DNA of 64,000 nucleotides from Trichoplusia ni (lineage: Eukaryota > Arthropoda > Insecta > Lepidoptera > Noctuidae). The position numbers and the translations under genes were made by a program. The notes under the pieces were generated by a model that was given only the letters and a program-made list of their open reading frames with translations, was not told where the DNA came from and did not search any database. The stretch covers positions 3,968,001-4,032,000 of the forward strand of contig NC_039489.1 of the NCBI RefSeq assembly GCF_003590095.1, in the 5' to 3' direction. The stretch's first letter is position 1. Every line of letters starts with the position of its first letter. Positions 13,735-26,884 of the stretch are shown piece by piece.

Positions 13735-13870
13735 TCCGTAGATGGGTGACCTTCTATGTCATAGCGAGTTCCTGATTGATGCACGGCACGTTAACAAGAA
13801 TTTCGTAGGGGTATCGTGTTGCCCAGGTAACTGGGTTGAGGAGGTCAGTATTGTTACTGTAACAGGTAAA
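13735..13870 (-). repeat. Internally deleted copy of the 37.8-kb dispersed repeat
   Basis: GTATCGTGTTGCCCAGGTAA and CTGGGTTGAGGAGGTCAG here are the exact reverse complement of part of the repeat at 37.84-38.2 kb. TAGATGGGTGACC and CATAGCGAGTTCC match another part of it with a few changes. The section between these two blocks in the 37.8-kb copy is largely missing here. I recognise the family as common in moth genomes but cannot name it securely. Confidence 0.6.
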
Positions 13871-14309
13871 AGAAGTCTCTCTGATGAGAGTCTGTAGATC
13901 CTCAAGGCTGAAAAGTGGAGAATGTTTTCCTAACACCAACCAACACGTTTTTCTAATCACACTAGTAATTACTACACGATATGAAAGCCTATATATTGAC
14001 CAGCTAACAGATGAGCCACAAATAGAGACCCATTAATATCATATTATATTTGTACGTTTGTTTTAAACAAATTCCTTCACGCTGTCTTAGTACGTGGTAA
14101 GTACAGTTCCCACGATATATCAACAGATTTTGTTCCATTCGGTGTTAGGAATTCGTGTATTAATTTCTTTTGTAAATATGCTATCACGCGATTTTAATGA
14201 ACCCATCCTTTTGGACTAGTGTGACTATACAATAAATGAGAGTAAAGTATTTAATTAAGAAGAAAGTCTTTTCGCCAAGAAAGACAAAGTACTAATGTGT
14301 TCTTCGGTC

Positions 14310-14323
14310 TATAATACTTGTTA
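14310..14323. repeat. Target-site duplication, left copy
   Basis: TATAATACTTGTTA here is repeated exactly at 14675-14688, flanking the LINE insertion between them. Confidence 0.85.
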
Positions 14324-14674
14324 TTATTTTTATTACTAGCCTGGAATGTCCCACAGCTGGACAAAGGCCTCCCCACTCTTCTTCCACTTGTCTCTGTCAT
14401 GAGCCGCGAGTGACCAGTTCGGTAAGAACGAATCCAGGTCATCCCGCCATCTCCGTCTGGGTCTGCCTCGCTGACGTCGGTTTTGTGTCACGGACCATTC
14501 AGTGGTAATTTTTGCCCATTGGTTGTTTGGCATACGACAGACGTGACCAGCCCAATTCCACTTCAACGTAGCAGCTTTATGAGTAACGTCTAAAAGTTTG
14601 GTTGTGGCACGGATCTTAGTATTTCTTATTCTGTCCGTAAGTTTAATGTTAAGAAGACTCCGTTCCGTTAACGT
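14324..14674 (-). mobile_element. 5'-truncated RTE-type LINE insertion with TSD
   Basis: A 351-bp non-LTR retrotransposon end on the minus strand, bounded by a perfect 14-bp target-site duplication. It carries the last part of the reverse-transcriptase ORF, a stop codon, and almost at once a TAATAAAAATAATAA-type tail with no long 3' UTR. This arrangement (5' truncation, intact 3' end, simple-repeat tail, TSD) is the normal product of target-primed reverse transcription. The element cannot move by itself. Confidence 0.88.
14336..14674 (-). pseudogene. C-terminal fragment of RTE-type endonuclease/reverse transcriptase
   Basis: About 112 codons remain open on the minus strand down to the TAG stop at 14338-14336. 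They encode the conserved tail of RTE-clade ORF proteins: ERSLLNIKLTDRIRN, then KWNWAGHVCRMPNNQWAK, then RGRPRRRWRDDL, then AHDRDKWKKSGEAFVQLW. The WAGHV-RM and GRP-RRW-DDL blocks are typical of this tail. The endonuclease and catalytic RT domains are absent because the copy is truncated at its 5' end at the insertion boundary. The frame shows no internal stop, so the insertion is fairly young or lightly mutated. It lies in Islet intron 1 in the same orientation as the gene. Confidence 0.85.
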
Positions 14675-14688
14675 TATAATACTTGTTA
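14675..14688. repeat. Target-site duplication, right copy
   Basis: TATAATACTTGTTA, identical to 14310-14323. The reading frame of the LINE fragment stops making sense at this point, confirming the boundary. Confidence 0.85.
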
Positions 14689-17004
14689 CCTATTTTTTAT
14701 GAATTAGTGGAAAGATACTCTAACTTTTGATACAACAGTCATCAATTTCTATACTGTGAATTTGTGGGATCCAAGAATGCATCCATAACAATAATAAAAT
14801 TTGTTTTCTTTTTCAGATTTCATATCAATTGACCTATTCGAAATTCATGGGGCAAAAGTCCTTTCGACGTAAAAAAAATCTGCTTAATAAAAATCAAAAT
14901 AACACGCATGGGTTTTCAAAAACATCTTCAAAAACTTCAGATCCTTGAGACCAACATCTTAAATCGAAGGGTTCTTAAGATCATTAAAGCCTCTACTTAG
15001 CACGTGCATGCTCTAGGCGCCACCAATGAACTTCCGAAAACAGAAAAAACATACAAAAAACTCAACTTTTACAGAAGCGTAATTAATCATTCAGGGGTCC
15101 CGTATAACGTACATTTTGAACCTGGTCAGTGCCTTACACATTGTAAATGAAAAAAAGAAACAAAAAATACTTTTTTTCCTTTTTTTTTTCTTTTTTTCTT
15201 CACCGGATATCATCGTCGCGACATTACGTTGGCGACAAAACCGTGGCGCCGTAATTTTTTTTTTTCGATTTTCATTTTCAAATTTGAGTTTTATTTAAGA
15301 GGCTTAAGGTTCAAATTAGGTTTTGTTAGATCATGTTGCAGTCGTTCAGTGTCGAATTACTGGTGACAATAGTATTAGTTTTTGACTATTGTTGCTATGT
15401 TGATAGTTTTTGAAATTGAACTCTAAGAGGTTGCAAATAAAGTTTATATTAAAATATTGTTGTTGTCAGGATATATAAGAGAGCGAGTGTAGTTTCTTCA
15501 TTATTTTATCTCTGCTTCAGAAAGGGTCAGTTTTGTACAAAGCCTTTGATATTTGTTTTGCTAAATTTATCGAATTCAGATGTTTTTGCCAAGTTTTTGA
15601 AACTTTATTTGACGAAGTGGAATAAAGTTTTGACCGTCAACTGAGCCAAATACAAAATTAGCCACAATGACACGATTAATCAAATTGTAAAAAATAAAAA
15701 CCTCTTTAAGTATTGCATTCTTTATACACTTTTTGTCCATGAATCAACGTCTTTTGTTTCTTCCTGCATACAATTAAACAGCCCACGAGTACCTAATGAC
15801 GTCATAATTCCCTTGAACCAAGAAATCTTTTCACAAATTCTAGCCACAGGAGCTTAACACAAACATCACGACAGCAGGCGCCAACAATATCCGTTAAATG
15901 AGATAACACCAAATATTTTGCCGATACGTCATCGAACAAAAGGGAATTAGCAAAAACATAAACCACCTTTTGGCAGTCGGGCAAAAACTCCTTTGTCTGT
16001 CTGTCATTTTAGAAAAAAAAAAAAACGGTCGAGTGAAAGTTATGAATTTGGAATACCGTTGATTGGTTGTACGAAATTTAAAGTTATGTTCGTACGTGCC
16101 TTTTTTGTTTTTTTTTTACATCTTTCTTTAAATAAAAGATTCTTTTCCTATAAAAAGTTAGTTCAGGTTGTTTTATTGTTCGCCAGTGATCTTATTTCTG
16201 TTTGAAGACTTAGACACTAATTAAGTAAGACCAACTAAGCTCTACGTTTACAACGCATTATGATTTGAACTCTTGACTTTACATATAACTTTCCATATAG
16301 TATTAAATGAATTATAAAAATAAATAAATAAAAAAACTTAATAAAAACACATAACGTAGGTATGTCACGTAAATCTAATGTTTAGGTGGTCCTTGAGATA
16401 TTCCATCTTTACTTAAATAGACACCGCAATATGTCAAGTAGCCTCAGAAATCCGCCGACAAGTTTAATGAAGGTATTCATAAAATACAAAGTACTAGAAG
16501 GATATAATTATAGCAGAAATGTAGAGATTTTAGATTAAGCCTAGCCCAGTTTACATGCCCTGGGTGGTCTAGACGGTAAACGATGTCTTTCTGAAGTAAT
16601 TAAGCTATAAAGTTAATGCCGCGGAGACCGTTAATACAAAGTTTTGTTTTACAATTTTACCTTGTTAAATAAATTAGCTAGCAGGAACGAGTCATATCTT
16701 AGGATACTCTTCAAAATCATTTTGCAGGAATATTATTTAATGTTTTAGCAATTAGGTAGGTATTAGGCATCATTCTCAAATAAAGCTGAAGGCATAAACA
16801 TTTCAGCCCGGTTACACTTTAATTTTGTAAGGTGACCACCATTTTTGTTAGTAAATGCTTGTTTCTTATGACTTGTATGGAGTTTTGTAAATAATCAAGA
16901 AGTGTCATTACTGTGCTTAGTAGTTGAATTTGGGATTTGAAGTAACGACCTCCTTGCTTGCGATCCACTACCATGAGCTAATAAACAGGATCCTTGCCGA
17001 TATT

Positions 17005-17050
17005 AAAGCGAGACATCGCTCTACATAATGGCATAGCTGCGTCCTTTTTC
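17005..17050 (+). repeat. Copy of recurring GACAGCGCTCTACA motif
   Basis: Reads GCGAGACATCGCTCTACATA, then GGCATAGCTGCGTCC, a diverged copy of the family centred on GCTCTACA. It is about 340 bp from a second copy. Confidence 0.35.
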
Positions 17051-17314
17051 CACGTTAACAGCACTGCTTTAAAAACTGATAGTAAAGAAACTGATATTAC
17101 AATCACTAAGAAAACCATGTACAACTATTAAATTATTACCTTGTCCTTATAAAGCTGATCTGACATTACCATCAGCTTATCAAGTTGCTTAAAAGCTTCA
17201 ATTTAATACATATATTACAAGATATTATGCAAATATTGAATACCTGCTATCATTATCATGTAAATTAGTATTATGTAGTTAGAAGATGCCGTAACTTATC
17301 TAAATTATCAAGGG

Positions 17315-17410
17315 GCATATCGGCACATCTTCGAGTAATATTACTGTAGCTGTGAAAAAGTGACAGCGCTATACACGGCATAGAACGACGTCTCTCTTAC
17401 TCTTTAAGAC
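17315..17410 (+). repeat. Copy of recurring GACAGCGCTCTACA motif
   Basis: Reads AGTAATATTACTG, then GTGACAGCGCTATACACGG, then CGACGTCTCTCTTAC. The upstream AGTAATATTA-TG section also matches the copy at 27.4 kb, so the shared unit is at least 80 bp long. Confidence 0.45.
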
Positions 17411-20400
17411 GTAGTCGTAGGCTCGTAATAATCGTTTACGTTTTGTTTTTCCTTCAAATTCAAGATGGCTGCTGATATGTCATAACAGGTGCGTTTTGCG
17501 CATGCGCTAGCTAATGTACGTGAATCATACATACCGTGTTTGCATGTTTTATCTTTCATTACATTTTGTCATAGATTGTAAATTATCAAAATGATTACCA
17601 TTGAGTAATTGAGATTTGTTTTCAAACAAAACAGTTTCTTTACACAGCTAGATATATTAGGTATTTATTTTGATCAAGATTCATGTAACCAAATCCGCCT
17701 CAATGTTGGCCGCGCCTAATCGAAGCTAATTTAATAGGGCGTCAGATACTAATGTTAAGTTGTGTTTCATATGAAATAGTGACAACCTAAATAGGGCAAT
17801 CAACATCAATGTCCATTCCTCCTGGCATTGCATTGTTCACGTTTTTTCCAAAGATCCCAAGACCGAAAAAAAAACGCCAACACAGATGTCAACTTAATAT
17901 GACAGCTGTCAAACGGGCAGGTCCCTGTCAAATTGAGATTGACGTATAGATTTAAACGTTTTTGGAAAATATTTTGTAATTTTGCGGTCATTAGGAATGT
18001 TAAGTTTGTGTTTATCATTGCCTACCTGTGGATGGGCGGATTATTTTTGATAAACGATTTTTTCTTGGATCTTTGTTGAGTTGCAGTTTTGACTCTTGAG
18101 ATCTTTATTAACTGACCAAGTATATCATTATTTAGAGTATCCCAAATTATTAATTAGCATGAATTTAGCCTTGGTTACTATCTGAAAAATCATTGCGGAA
18201 TGGCGAGTGGGGCATACAACAAAAAAATACTTATGTATTTTGTTACTTATCAGTTTCATTTACAAAAAAAAATCTTTTAACACAACCTAAATCTATAAAG
18301 CAGCAAAATAATCATACTCAGACAAATCGTTATTCCTACAATTAAAACAAGATTTAAATACGTGCATTAAACAACACGATGTATCTAAAAGGGCCATCAA
18401 GGCTACGCCCTGTACCTACCTATATAGTAGGTAGGACCTACCTATACGTATAGCATCAGGACCAACCTACACAATCCCGTGTTGTCCAAACTACTCTTTA
18501 TCTCATGCGTAAATTCTGTCAATTACGAAAAGAGTCTTTGAAAAAAAAGTCCAAATTTCGTGCCACCGGCGCCAGCCTTAGATAAGACCGGCTACGAAAT
18601 GGTCCTTTATATTCCTTCGTTTTTTAAAACCAGCTTTATTTTTATGGGGACATTCGATAAGAAACGTACCGTCGTTTTTTTAAATATCGAATCGGTTTTG
18701 TGTAATTATTTTCTCGGGGAAGGGTTTCGTTATTTTTAAGGTTATAATAAAAATGGTGGTTGCTTGTGTCGTTTTTAATTGTAACTTTGTATTGGATGTA
18801 TTTTATTTAAATATTCAATACAATGTAATCAAGTAAATATAGCGTTGAATATAGTTTCTTTGCACGTAATTTCGTAATTTATTTCAGGCTCTTATCAGTA
18901 AACACAACCTTTTAAAAATAGGCTACAATTTATGTTAAATACTAGTCTTTTAAAAATACAATGTTGTATATTTAAGCTTATAGTGCCTATATTTTTACAG
19001 TCCTATCTTTTTATTATTACTATGAAGTATAAATTTTACTGTTTTATTAGTATTTTTGATAGAATAAAACTTTAAAGCAATAAACGAAAGGTCGAATTTT
19101 AACCTCATGGTTAACCAATAAGTCACAGCGTTACTCGAGCCGAGATAACGGAGGGATCAAAGAGGCCGCCTTAGACTCATAACCGTTCAATAGTCACCGC
19201 GGTACATTTGATCCTACTGCTTATCTCTACATCTATGACTTCCGAAATAGTTAAAAACACTTGAGATGTTACTTATGGTTTAACAGATGGATATGAGACG
19301 CATTTATTCATATTTTGTAGATATCATAATTATTTTTCGAATGATACAACGGTCAGTCAAAAGTCTTACTACCCCAAATTAGCTGTAGTTGGTAAAAAGC
19401 TGAAATAATAAGGAGTGGATTCGTCGTTAAAATCTTTTAAATCGAAATGCGAACCGGGTGGTAAAGGAATAGAAAAACATTGGGATAAAAAATACGGTTT
19501 GGCTTAAATATATTTTTTGTAATAAATAGAAAATTTATTTGTAGGTAAGAGTATTGTCACAATAGGCATTGTATTATTCGGACTCCATAATATTCTACTG
19601 TTTCCAGCGTAGGAAAATGTTTGGGTCTAGAACTGAAATTGAAAATTATTATTTTCCAACAGCCAATTTTAAATACTGACCAATACTTTCAAGAGTAGAC
19701 CCCACCATTAACCTACGCGAAAAGAAGCATAATAAAATCCAAAATCAATACCAATCGAAACTGAAAAAAATATATTCAAATCAAGAAAACTAGAGCACCG
19801 AAGAAGGGTTAATTTAAGAGCAATGTGAGGTTATCCATAACCCGTATACCGTCGCCGGGAACTTCTGATCATTATCTCAACATTTTTCGACTTCCGAATG
19901 TGGTCATTTCAATGTGGTCATAATGTGGTCATTTGGAGGCGCTAAGCGGTATCTTTTGATCGCACCGGAAACTGAACGGTGATTAAAATTATTTGACGCC
20001 GGCGTTTGAGGGCTGGTATTTTAATTATCGGTGATTAAACTCTTGATTATGTCCGATTTTAAAGATTATACTTTGATTATCACAGATTTTAAAGGATCTT
20101 TAAAATCGAAGTAATTTTATATGACTGTCATCAAAAGTTTATTTTAGGCCGATTCTGGTGTCATCACATTTATATTTAAGAACGTTTACTTCTTTGTTTA
20201 TTTAATTCGGAATATAAAATTATTTCATAAAAGAGTTTTAAACACTTTTTAAGAACTTTAAATCAGTTGCGTCAAATATCAAAACCTTGAGCTTGAAGCA
20301 ACCCAAAAACTAAGTTTAACTTAATAAAGGGCTTCTAAACCATCTAATCAATTTAACAGTCAAAGGTAATTCAAGGATCATTGACATTACACGCAAAGAA

Positions 20401-21476
20401 TACCAACATACAAATAATTTATGAGGCGTTAAACTCAGATGCATAACTAAACAGTTATTCCTATGTTAATACTAGGTCTTATCAGAGTCACTTAGATTCT
20501 GTGCTATCTTCAGGGGTAGGTAAATTGTATAAATTACGATTACATACTCATTGGACGTTTGCATATGTTAAAATGTCAGATGTATGTAATTAGTTAGAAA
20601 TATATGTAAATACGCTCTTATATTAATGCAGTTAGGTTGGTTATTGCTGTGTATTGATGTTGATAATACTGGGATGAATTTAGATATGAATATTACATAT
20701 TATATATTCTTACATTTGAGTCGTAGTAGATTTGAAAATGATGTAGGCATTTTAGGGTTAAAGGCATGAAATGGCCCCATATATTAAAGGCATGTGAAGG
20801 ATGGATTGTGGAGGACAGGTATATATTTTGTAAAATATACTACACAGCTAGAGAGGGTGATACTGATCTTAAAGCACTTAGTCATATCCCTAGTAAACCA
20901 CTTTGCTGATTTATTTTCGCTCCTGGAGCCAGCTGAAGCGTTCTTCCAAAACTGCGATACCTTTACTTCAAGAGACGGTTTCCAGGCGACAAGGAGTCAC
21001 TCCTGGTCTTAAAGAAAAAAAAACAGCTTTGTGCGAGCCTTGGGTATAGAAGCCTTCTAAAAAGCCTAAAACAGTGGAAAATGGAAAATCCTAATAGGCT
21101 AATATTTTACCTACATAACTAATAGAGTAATGGCACGACTTATCGAAAGCAAAATAGGCTAAAATAGGCGTAACTATCATGAACCCAATGAGCCTATTAC
21201 CTATACAGACACATCCTACATATGTTTAGAATATAACTTCAGATAACAGTTATTTGCATGAGTTAGACTTAACTACTGTGTGTTTGTTATAGATAAGAGT
21301 TAACTTCTCAACATATGTTGTGTTTTAACTGTTTATTTATTTAACGGTATTGTTATTTTGAGGGTAGTGTACTGATAAGGTAAAACAGTTATTTGTTAAA
21401 ACAATTGTGGCTTCTGTAAATTGTGTCGGCATAAAGTCTGATAATTCCTGATTATTCCAATAGATTCTAACTATTA

Positions 21477-21620
21477 TCTATAGATACTTAATATTATAAA
21501 GCTAATGATTTGGTTTGTTTGAACGATAATCTCAGGAACAACAAGTCTGATTTAAAAAATCCTTTCAATGTAAGATGGCCCATTTACCAAGGAAGGCTAT
21601 AGGTCCATGTCCGCAGTTGT
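21477..21620 (+). mobile_element. Degenerate Helitron-like fragment, 5' part
   Basis: The order ATATTATAAAGCTAATGATT, GTTTGTTTGAACG, ATCTCAGGAACAAC, then AAGGAAGGCTATAGG parallels the element at 51835-52101. The copy loses similarity before any CTAG end. Confidence 0.55.
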
Positions 21621-21875
21621 ACATATCTTCATGTCTAAGAAGTATAAATAAATAAATAAAAACAAAAAAAAGCTAAGATAAAGAAAGAAGTAATTTTAAA
21701 TCTTCAATTATTTGGCTTTTAAACACTTTGGGCTATCTGCACTTCAGAATATAATTTTACATTCTAGTGCAACAACAGCTGAAGGAGTTTCTTAAAATTT
21801 CAACTGTATGTATCTCAAACTTAAAGCAAGCATTAAGCAAAATGCTCAACCCAACTACTTTTATTTTAAAATAGC

Positions 21876-22092
21876 TCTTCGCCCGCGTCGAGGTCGGTTA
21901 TATCGCGTTTACAAGAGAACTCTTCAAAAGTCCGGGATAAAAACTGTCCTATGTTCTTTCTGAAAGTCAACTCTATCTCTGTACCAAATTTGATTAAAAT
22001 CGGTTCAGTGGTTTAGACGTGAAAGCGTAACAGACAGACAGAAAGACAAACAGAGTTACTTTCGCATTTATAATATTAGTCAGGATGATAGA
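21876..22092 (-). mobile_element. Helitron-like element, minus orientation, ends decayed
   Basis: It begins (plus coordinates) with TCTTCGCCCGCGTCGAGGT, the worn reverse complement of the GTCGCGGGCAACAGCTAG end. It ends in ACTTTCGCATTTATAATATT followed by AGT, the reverse complement of the AC-TAATATTATAAA start. Inside is the family's ATCGGTTCAGTGGTTTAGAC block and a short ACAGACAG run. No coding capacity. Confidence 0.55.
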
Positions 22093-22639
22093 TAAAGTAA
22101 AATAAATAAAAAAGCCAGCCCAAGCATCAAACCTTGTAGCGAGCAGTCGGCACGTCCAACAGCCCTATTAACACTACAGGCGCATATAAAAGTGATTGTA
22201 AATTCGTAATGCGGTGATGATAGAGGCGGACACGTGCGCGCGACTGTCCATTGTTACCGACACGGATTGGACGAGACAGTAAAAAAAGATATTAAAAAAA
22301 TATATTTTTTTACATTATATTTGAAATACTCCTTTGTTGAGAATTAAAAGAAAAGACTAAGTAAGAAAAGGACTTTTATAAATTTGAAAGATAAAAAAGA
22401 AAATCTATGCTAAACCTAAAGCTACGTTGTTGGTCGGTCTGCACCTAGGTTGTCACATGAACGGTGAAAGCTAAGTATTTATGGCGATGTTGAAATTTTT
22501 ACAGATGATATATTTCTTTTTTGCAACTTTACAACTCGTCAGTACGGTCATAAAATTGATGGGTGGCTATTTTTTTTTTTTTCTTCGCCTATTATTACCC
22601 TTCCGAATAGAATTGGCAATGACTTTAGGAAACTTGCTA

Positions 22640-22850
22640 TTAATTTAATCAAAATGCTATTATAAATATACGTAGACAAAAGATTTACCTATTCAACTAT
22701 AAAATAATATAAATTGAAATTGCAACGAGTAAAATTAATACTTATTAATTGAAATTAGCATTAAAGTTCAATTGAGTCAAGTCTAATTAAATGCAATGTT
22801 TATTTTATTGCCAGCTCATTTAATTATCTTTATAAGCCTTTATTTGTGAC
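22640..22850. promoter_or_regulatory. TAAT-dense AT-rich segment, possible enhancer
   Basis: Contains many ATTAAT and TTTAAT cores, for example TTATTAATTGAAATTAGC and CTCATTTAATTATC. Homeodomain binding in the intron of a homeobox gene is possible, but the base composition alone could explain it. Confidence 0.15.
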
Positions 22851-22998
22851 ATGATCGGAAAATGTATAAGGATCTAAATTATTCATAATAATGATCGTAA
22901 ATTTATTTTGCTCATAATATTACTTACGCTCCGGTATATCTTTCATCGTTTTAATATCCTCTTACTTTACCTATATTACGAGTACCTACTATAAAACT

Positions 22999-23085
22999 GA
23001 TGAACACACTTGCTCTCACAAAAAAATGTTTTGAGGGGAAATCGAACCCACGACCTTTGGTAAGTCGGATATATATGGTATATCA
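22999..23085 (-). repeat. SINE family 2 fragment (tRNA-like head)
   Basis: GGAAATCGAACCCACGACC is the reverse complement of a pol III B-box region (GGTTCGATTTCC) and matches the SINE at 39672-39925. Both ends are lost. Confidence 0.5.
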
Positions 23086-23940
23086 GCCAGGACTAACAGA
23101 TCAACAACTAATTTGACGATATTCAATTACTTCAAATTTTTACTTTGACTATTTATAAAATTGAATGTTATTTCGTTTAGAATAATATCAAAGTTACCGC
23201 CTGCGTACATTACGAACTAAACCATCTTCGATATCAAAATAAAATAAACACAAAACGCATTCGCTTAAAATTTATTTTAGAACCAGTCTTGACATTTTAG
23301 AATTGTATAAAATGAACATTCTTCGCACGCGTGGGTTTATTTTTGTTAAATTTTATTATAACATGCTAGTTTCGGACTTCGAATTAACGTATTTAATATA
23401 TAATTTTATTGTACTTCATTATTTATTCTAAATATTTGTTTAGTGCATAACGTTTACGAATATTACTACTCGCCTTTATGTGCTTGTTGAATTACAAATA
23501 GATATAAAATAATTGAAAACTAGTATTATTAAATATGTTTTTCGATTACGATAGGGCAACGGGCAAATCGCACAAACACTATTGCACTTTATCAAGCAAT
23601 TTTGGAAGTCAACACATTTAGTGAAGGGAATAAACAATGCATGACAGACTAAAAAAGACACAAAAAAGATCAGACGATCACCAGGGTCCATATTTTTTAT
23701 GTGTCGACAGCATTGGAAAACGGGTTGGAGTATAAACATCCCATAGGTGCGAGCTACCGACTTCGCACCCCCATAAAACTTACTATGGTGGTCTTAGACC
23801 CTAAGTCCTACTAAAAAACGACTTTGACGGCGACGGCGACGACGACGGGATTGAAAACTGGTCGAATGCTTAATAGAAGCTTAGCAGACTTGATTTTGTG
23901 AAGTGGGATTATGTTAAAATGCATTTCATTATTTTGGTCT

Positions 23941-23953
23941 ATCAAGTTAACGA
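23941..23953. repeat. Target-site duplication, left copy
   Basis: ATCAAGTTAACGA, repeated exactly at 24062-24074. Confidence 0.85.
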
Positions 23954-24061
23954 CGGACTGGTGAAATCCGCTGGGTCTCGTTGGATGCAGGTGGCAATGA
24001 ACCGGTCGCTGGAGAACGTATGGAGAGGCCTATGTCCAGTATTGGACAGATGATGATGATG
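23954..24061 (+). mobile_element. RTE-type LINE 3' end with TSD
   Basis: A 108-bp fragment flanked by a perfect 13-bp direct repeat. In one frame it reads RWRTYGEAYVQYWTDDDD, the last residues of an RTE-family ORF running straight into a GATGATGATG tail. Only the extreme 3' end was integrated. Orientation is opposite to Islet. Confidence 0.8.
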
Positions 24062-24074
24062 ATCAAGTTAACGA
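24062..24074. repeat. Target-site duplication, right copy
   Basis: ATCAAGTTAACGA, identical to 23941-23953. Confidence 0.85.
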
Positions 24075-26785
24075 TCAAACAATAGCTAGGCGAAAATAAA
24101 CACTCAAGCACATAGTAAGAAGAAACCATAGTATAGTGAAAAACTTCAGTATATTAAGAGAAAACTTACGAAGAAAAGCCAACACGCGCCTAGTAAAAAC
24201 AGTTGTAGGAACTTTCTTTAATTTGTTTAGTGTTTAGCACCGCAACTTAACTGGCGGGACTTCGAACTATAGCGTTAACTAACACAGTCAATTTTAACTT
24301 GCTCATGCTAAATTTTTGCTGTAGCTGTGGGGGGTAGCCTACCGTATGCGTTAATCCAGGTAAGTTTAAGGTGGGACGGCATAACTGGTAGTAGTAGGTG
24401 ACAAAGGTCTCCAGTTCGATCCAAGAAAAAAGCAACTTTTCGACTATTGGATGTTGAAAATAAATAAGTCCTTATTTCGGTAGTTGCATAAAATATGTGC
24501 CGGCTCCTAATCCTTTTACGTTAGTATGTCCTGTGCAGTTGGCTGGTGTCCGGAGACACTATATCGTTACCATAGCCGAAATCGGCTCAAAGAGACTTAA
24601 GTCCAAGGTGCGAGCTTACCTCCATAACCAATTTTACCAAAATGGGCCGAGGTATTTTAACGTTATGAAGTTACAAACTTACACATTTTTGCATAAACAA
24701 TATAAGTGTGACTATAGTATAAAAAATGTGCTAATAATGATACTATACCAAACTTCTAACCGTCTTAAATTCCTTCAAGACTTTATTAATTAGAGATCAT
24801 ATTATACAGTAGCTAATCACGTGTCTTAATTAGCAGATGTATTAAATATTTTTGTGGCAATATTTGTTCTAAGTAGTCATGCATCTTCGTGTTTATGTAA
24901 ACGAGACGAGTGGTGAAAGAATGAGAAAGTTCTTGTCAGATAATATATTCATATTCATACATTATTTTATCTGGGTTTCGCGGATGAAGTTGAGATCTTT
25001 ATAATCCCTTGAGAATATACTGAAACCTTTTGTTATTTGTATGTGTTTTGACCGCAATAACAGTTAATAATAGGTTATAAGGTATATAAGTCGTTAAAAA
25101 ATGTTATGTAGTTGTTAATTAGTTTACAAGTATGTTTGTTTCTTAGTGCTGGGTCAAAATTTAATTCCAGACTATTCTGTCACAGCAATCCTACAATAAA
25201 AATAGAATTTTTATAATATTTGTAAGCGTGTTTTTTTTTTCATTTTGCTTATAAATTGGGTATTATTGTACTAATTAAAAATATGTTTAATAAAAAATAG
25301 TGATGATGCGAGAGTCCTTTTTAAACAATTATTTAACTATGGTATAATATCAGAATTTAATGGACTAAAACCAAGTATTTTTTATCATATTTATGTGTCG
25401 ATTAAACGTTAATTTCTACGGTTGCCTTGTTTTATGCCGCTACCTGTATTCATAACACTACCTAATTAAAAATATAGCATCAACGATACCAACGAAGGAG
25501 AACAAATTGTTCATAGTAATTGGAATAGAATCATAAAATTAAATATAAAACCTTAAATAAAAAATAAAACGGGTTTAAAAAAATATTCAGAATCAAAATC
25601 AGAACTCGAAACACAAAAAAATAAAGCAAAACTATTTTGCAAAGGAAAAATAATAACACAAAACATTTTCAAACAGCGTCGATTATTATTTTAATTGACA
25701 TTTATAAATATGCACGTCTGCTTTTTATAATCCGCTCAAATAATTGTGTAATTTATAATTTTAGTGTAGGTATATTGAATTCCGGCAAAGATAATAAATC
25801 AAATAAAATTGTCGGATATTCTTTTCGGTAATTATCGTTGTTTCGCAATTATTTTTCATTATTATACTGTGGAAGCACATATCTTATGCTGAAAAAATAT
25901 AATTTCTGTCATGTTTCAAATATTTCTTACATTGCCATATAGTCGATGATTTATTATTTTAATTTTAGATGATATTTCCGACTTGATAATTATTGCACAC
26001 TGTTCTACGTAACTGGTCGATCAAGTAATGTAATTATATTGGCAACATTAAAAAACGCTCATAATAAATAGAATGAAAGTCGACAAAACTAGTTTTCAAA
26101 AACACTTTGTACGTCATAAATTTCCCGAGTAACCCTCTAATGGGCAGTTACGCTTGCACTGCCAAAAATAATGCCCCGGTATTACAGACCCCGGTTTATA
26201 AATCTTCCCCCTTTGCACAAGATTGGATGGTATTCCAATCATTTGATTAACTGTGCACACAAAAATTCTCGGCCTGCGAGAAATTGAACGGATTTAAATT
26301 TGTTATTTCTACATTTTCTTTTAGAATGCCGATTAAGATTTTACGGCGCATTATATTTTGAACAAATAATTTATTTTGTTTAAAAAATAGCGTTTGTGTT
26401 TTACTGGTTATAAATTATTTTCTGATTAATATCTTTTTATATCGCTCTATTATTATTGTGCGCATCAAATTAAATAAAGTAGTAATGATTAATGTTATTG
26501 CTGGACGAAAATAAAGTCAAATAATAGTACAAAACTGAGTAATAAAAAGTAATTTATAACAAGTGGCCATGTCATGCCCGATACCGCGGAGTTATAATAA
26601 GTAGGATCTATTTATGTTTAATATTAATAGGCTTGCCGTAATAACAGCGCGTTGTAATGTTCCGATTAATGTATTCATCATTTATTGACCAGTTAATAAT
26701 GTACACATACGTAAACATTTATATTTGTATAATATATATAAAAAAATACGAATTAGGTGAAAATACTTAAGTAGCGCTTGTATTT

Positions 26786-26884
26786 TTAATGACAACTACC
26801 ATTTTTATACTAGTCGGGCTACCCCGATAAATACGCGTGAGTAAACCGTTAAATCATTTAATAATGAAAACTACCATTTTGATA
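26786..26884. repeat. Dispersed repeat fragment with flanking direct repeat
   Basis: CCCGATAAATACGCGTGAGT is shared exactly with the foldback element at 40432-40543. Here it is flanked by two near-identical copies of TTAATGACAACTACCATTTT (26786-26809 and 26862-26884). The direct repeats could be an internal duplication or a long target duplication. Confidence 0.5.

Noticed and set aside
24497..24793. 98-codon open frame
   Set aside because: The start has no support, the composition becomes AT-rich towards the end, and no domain is seen.
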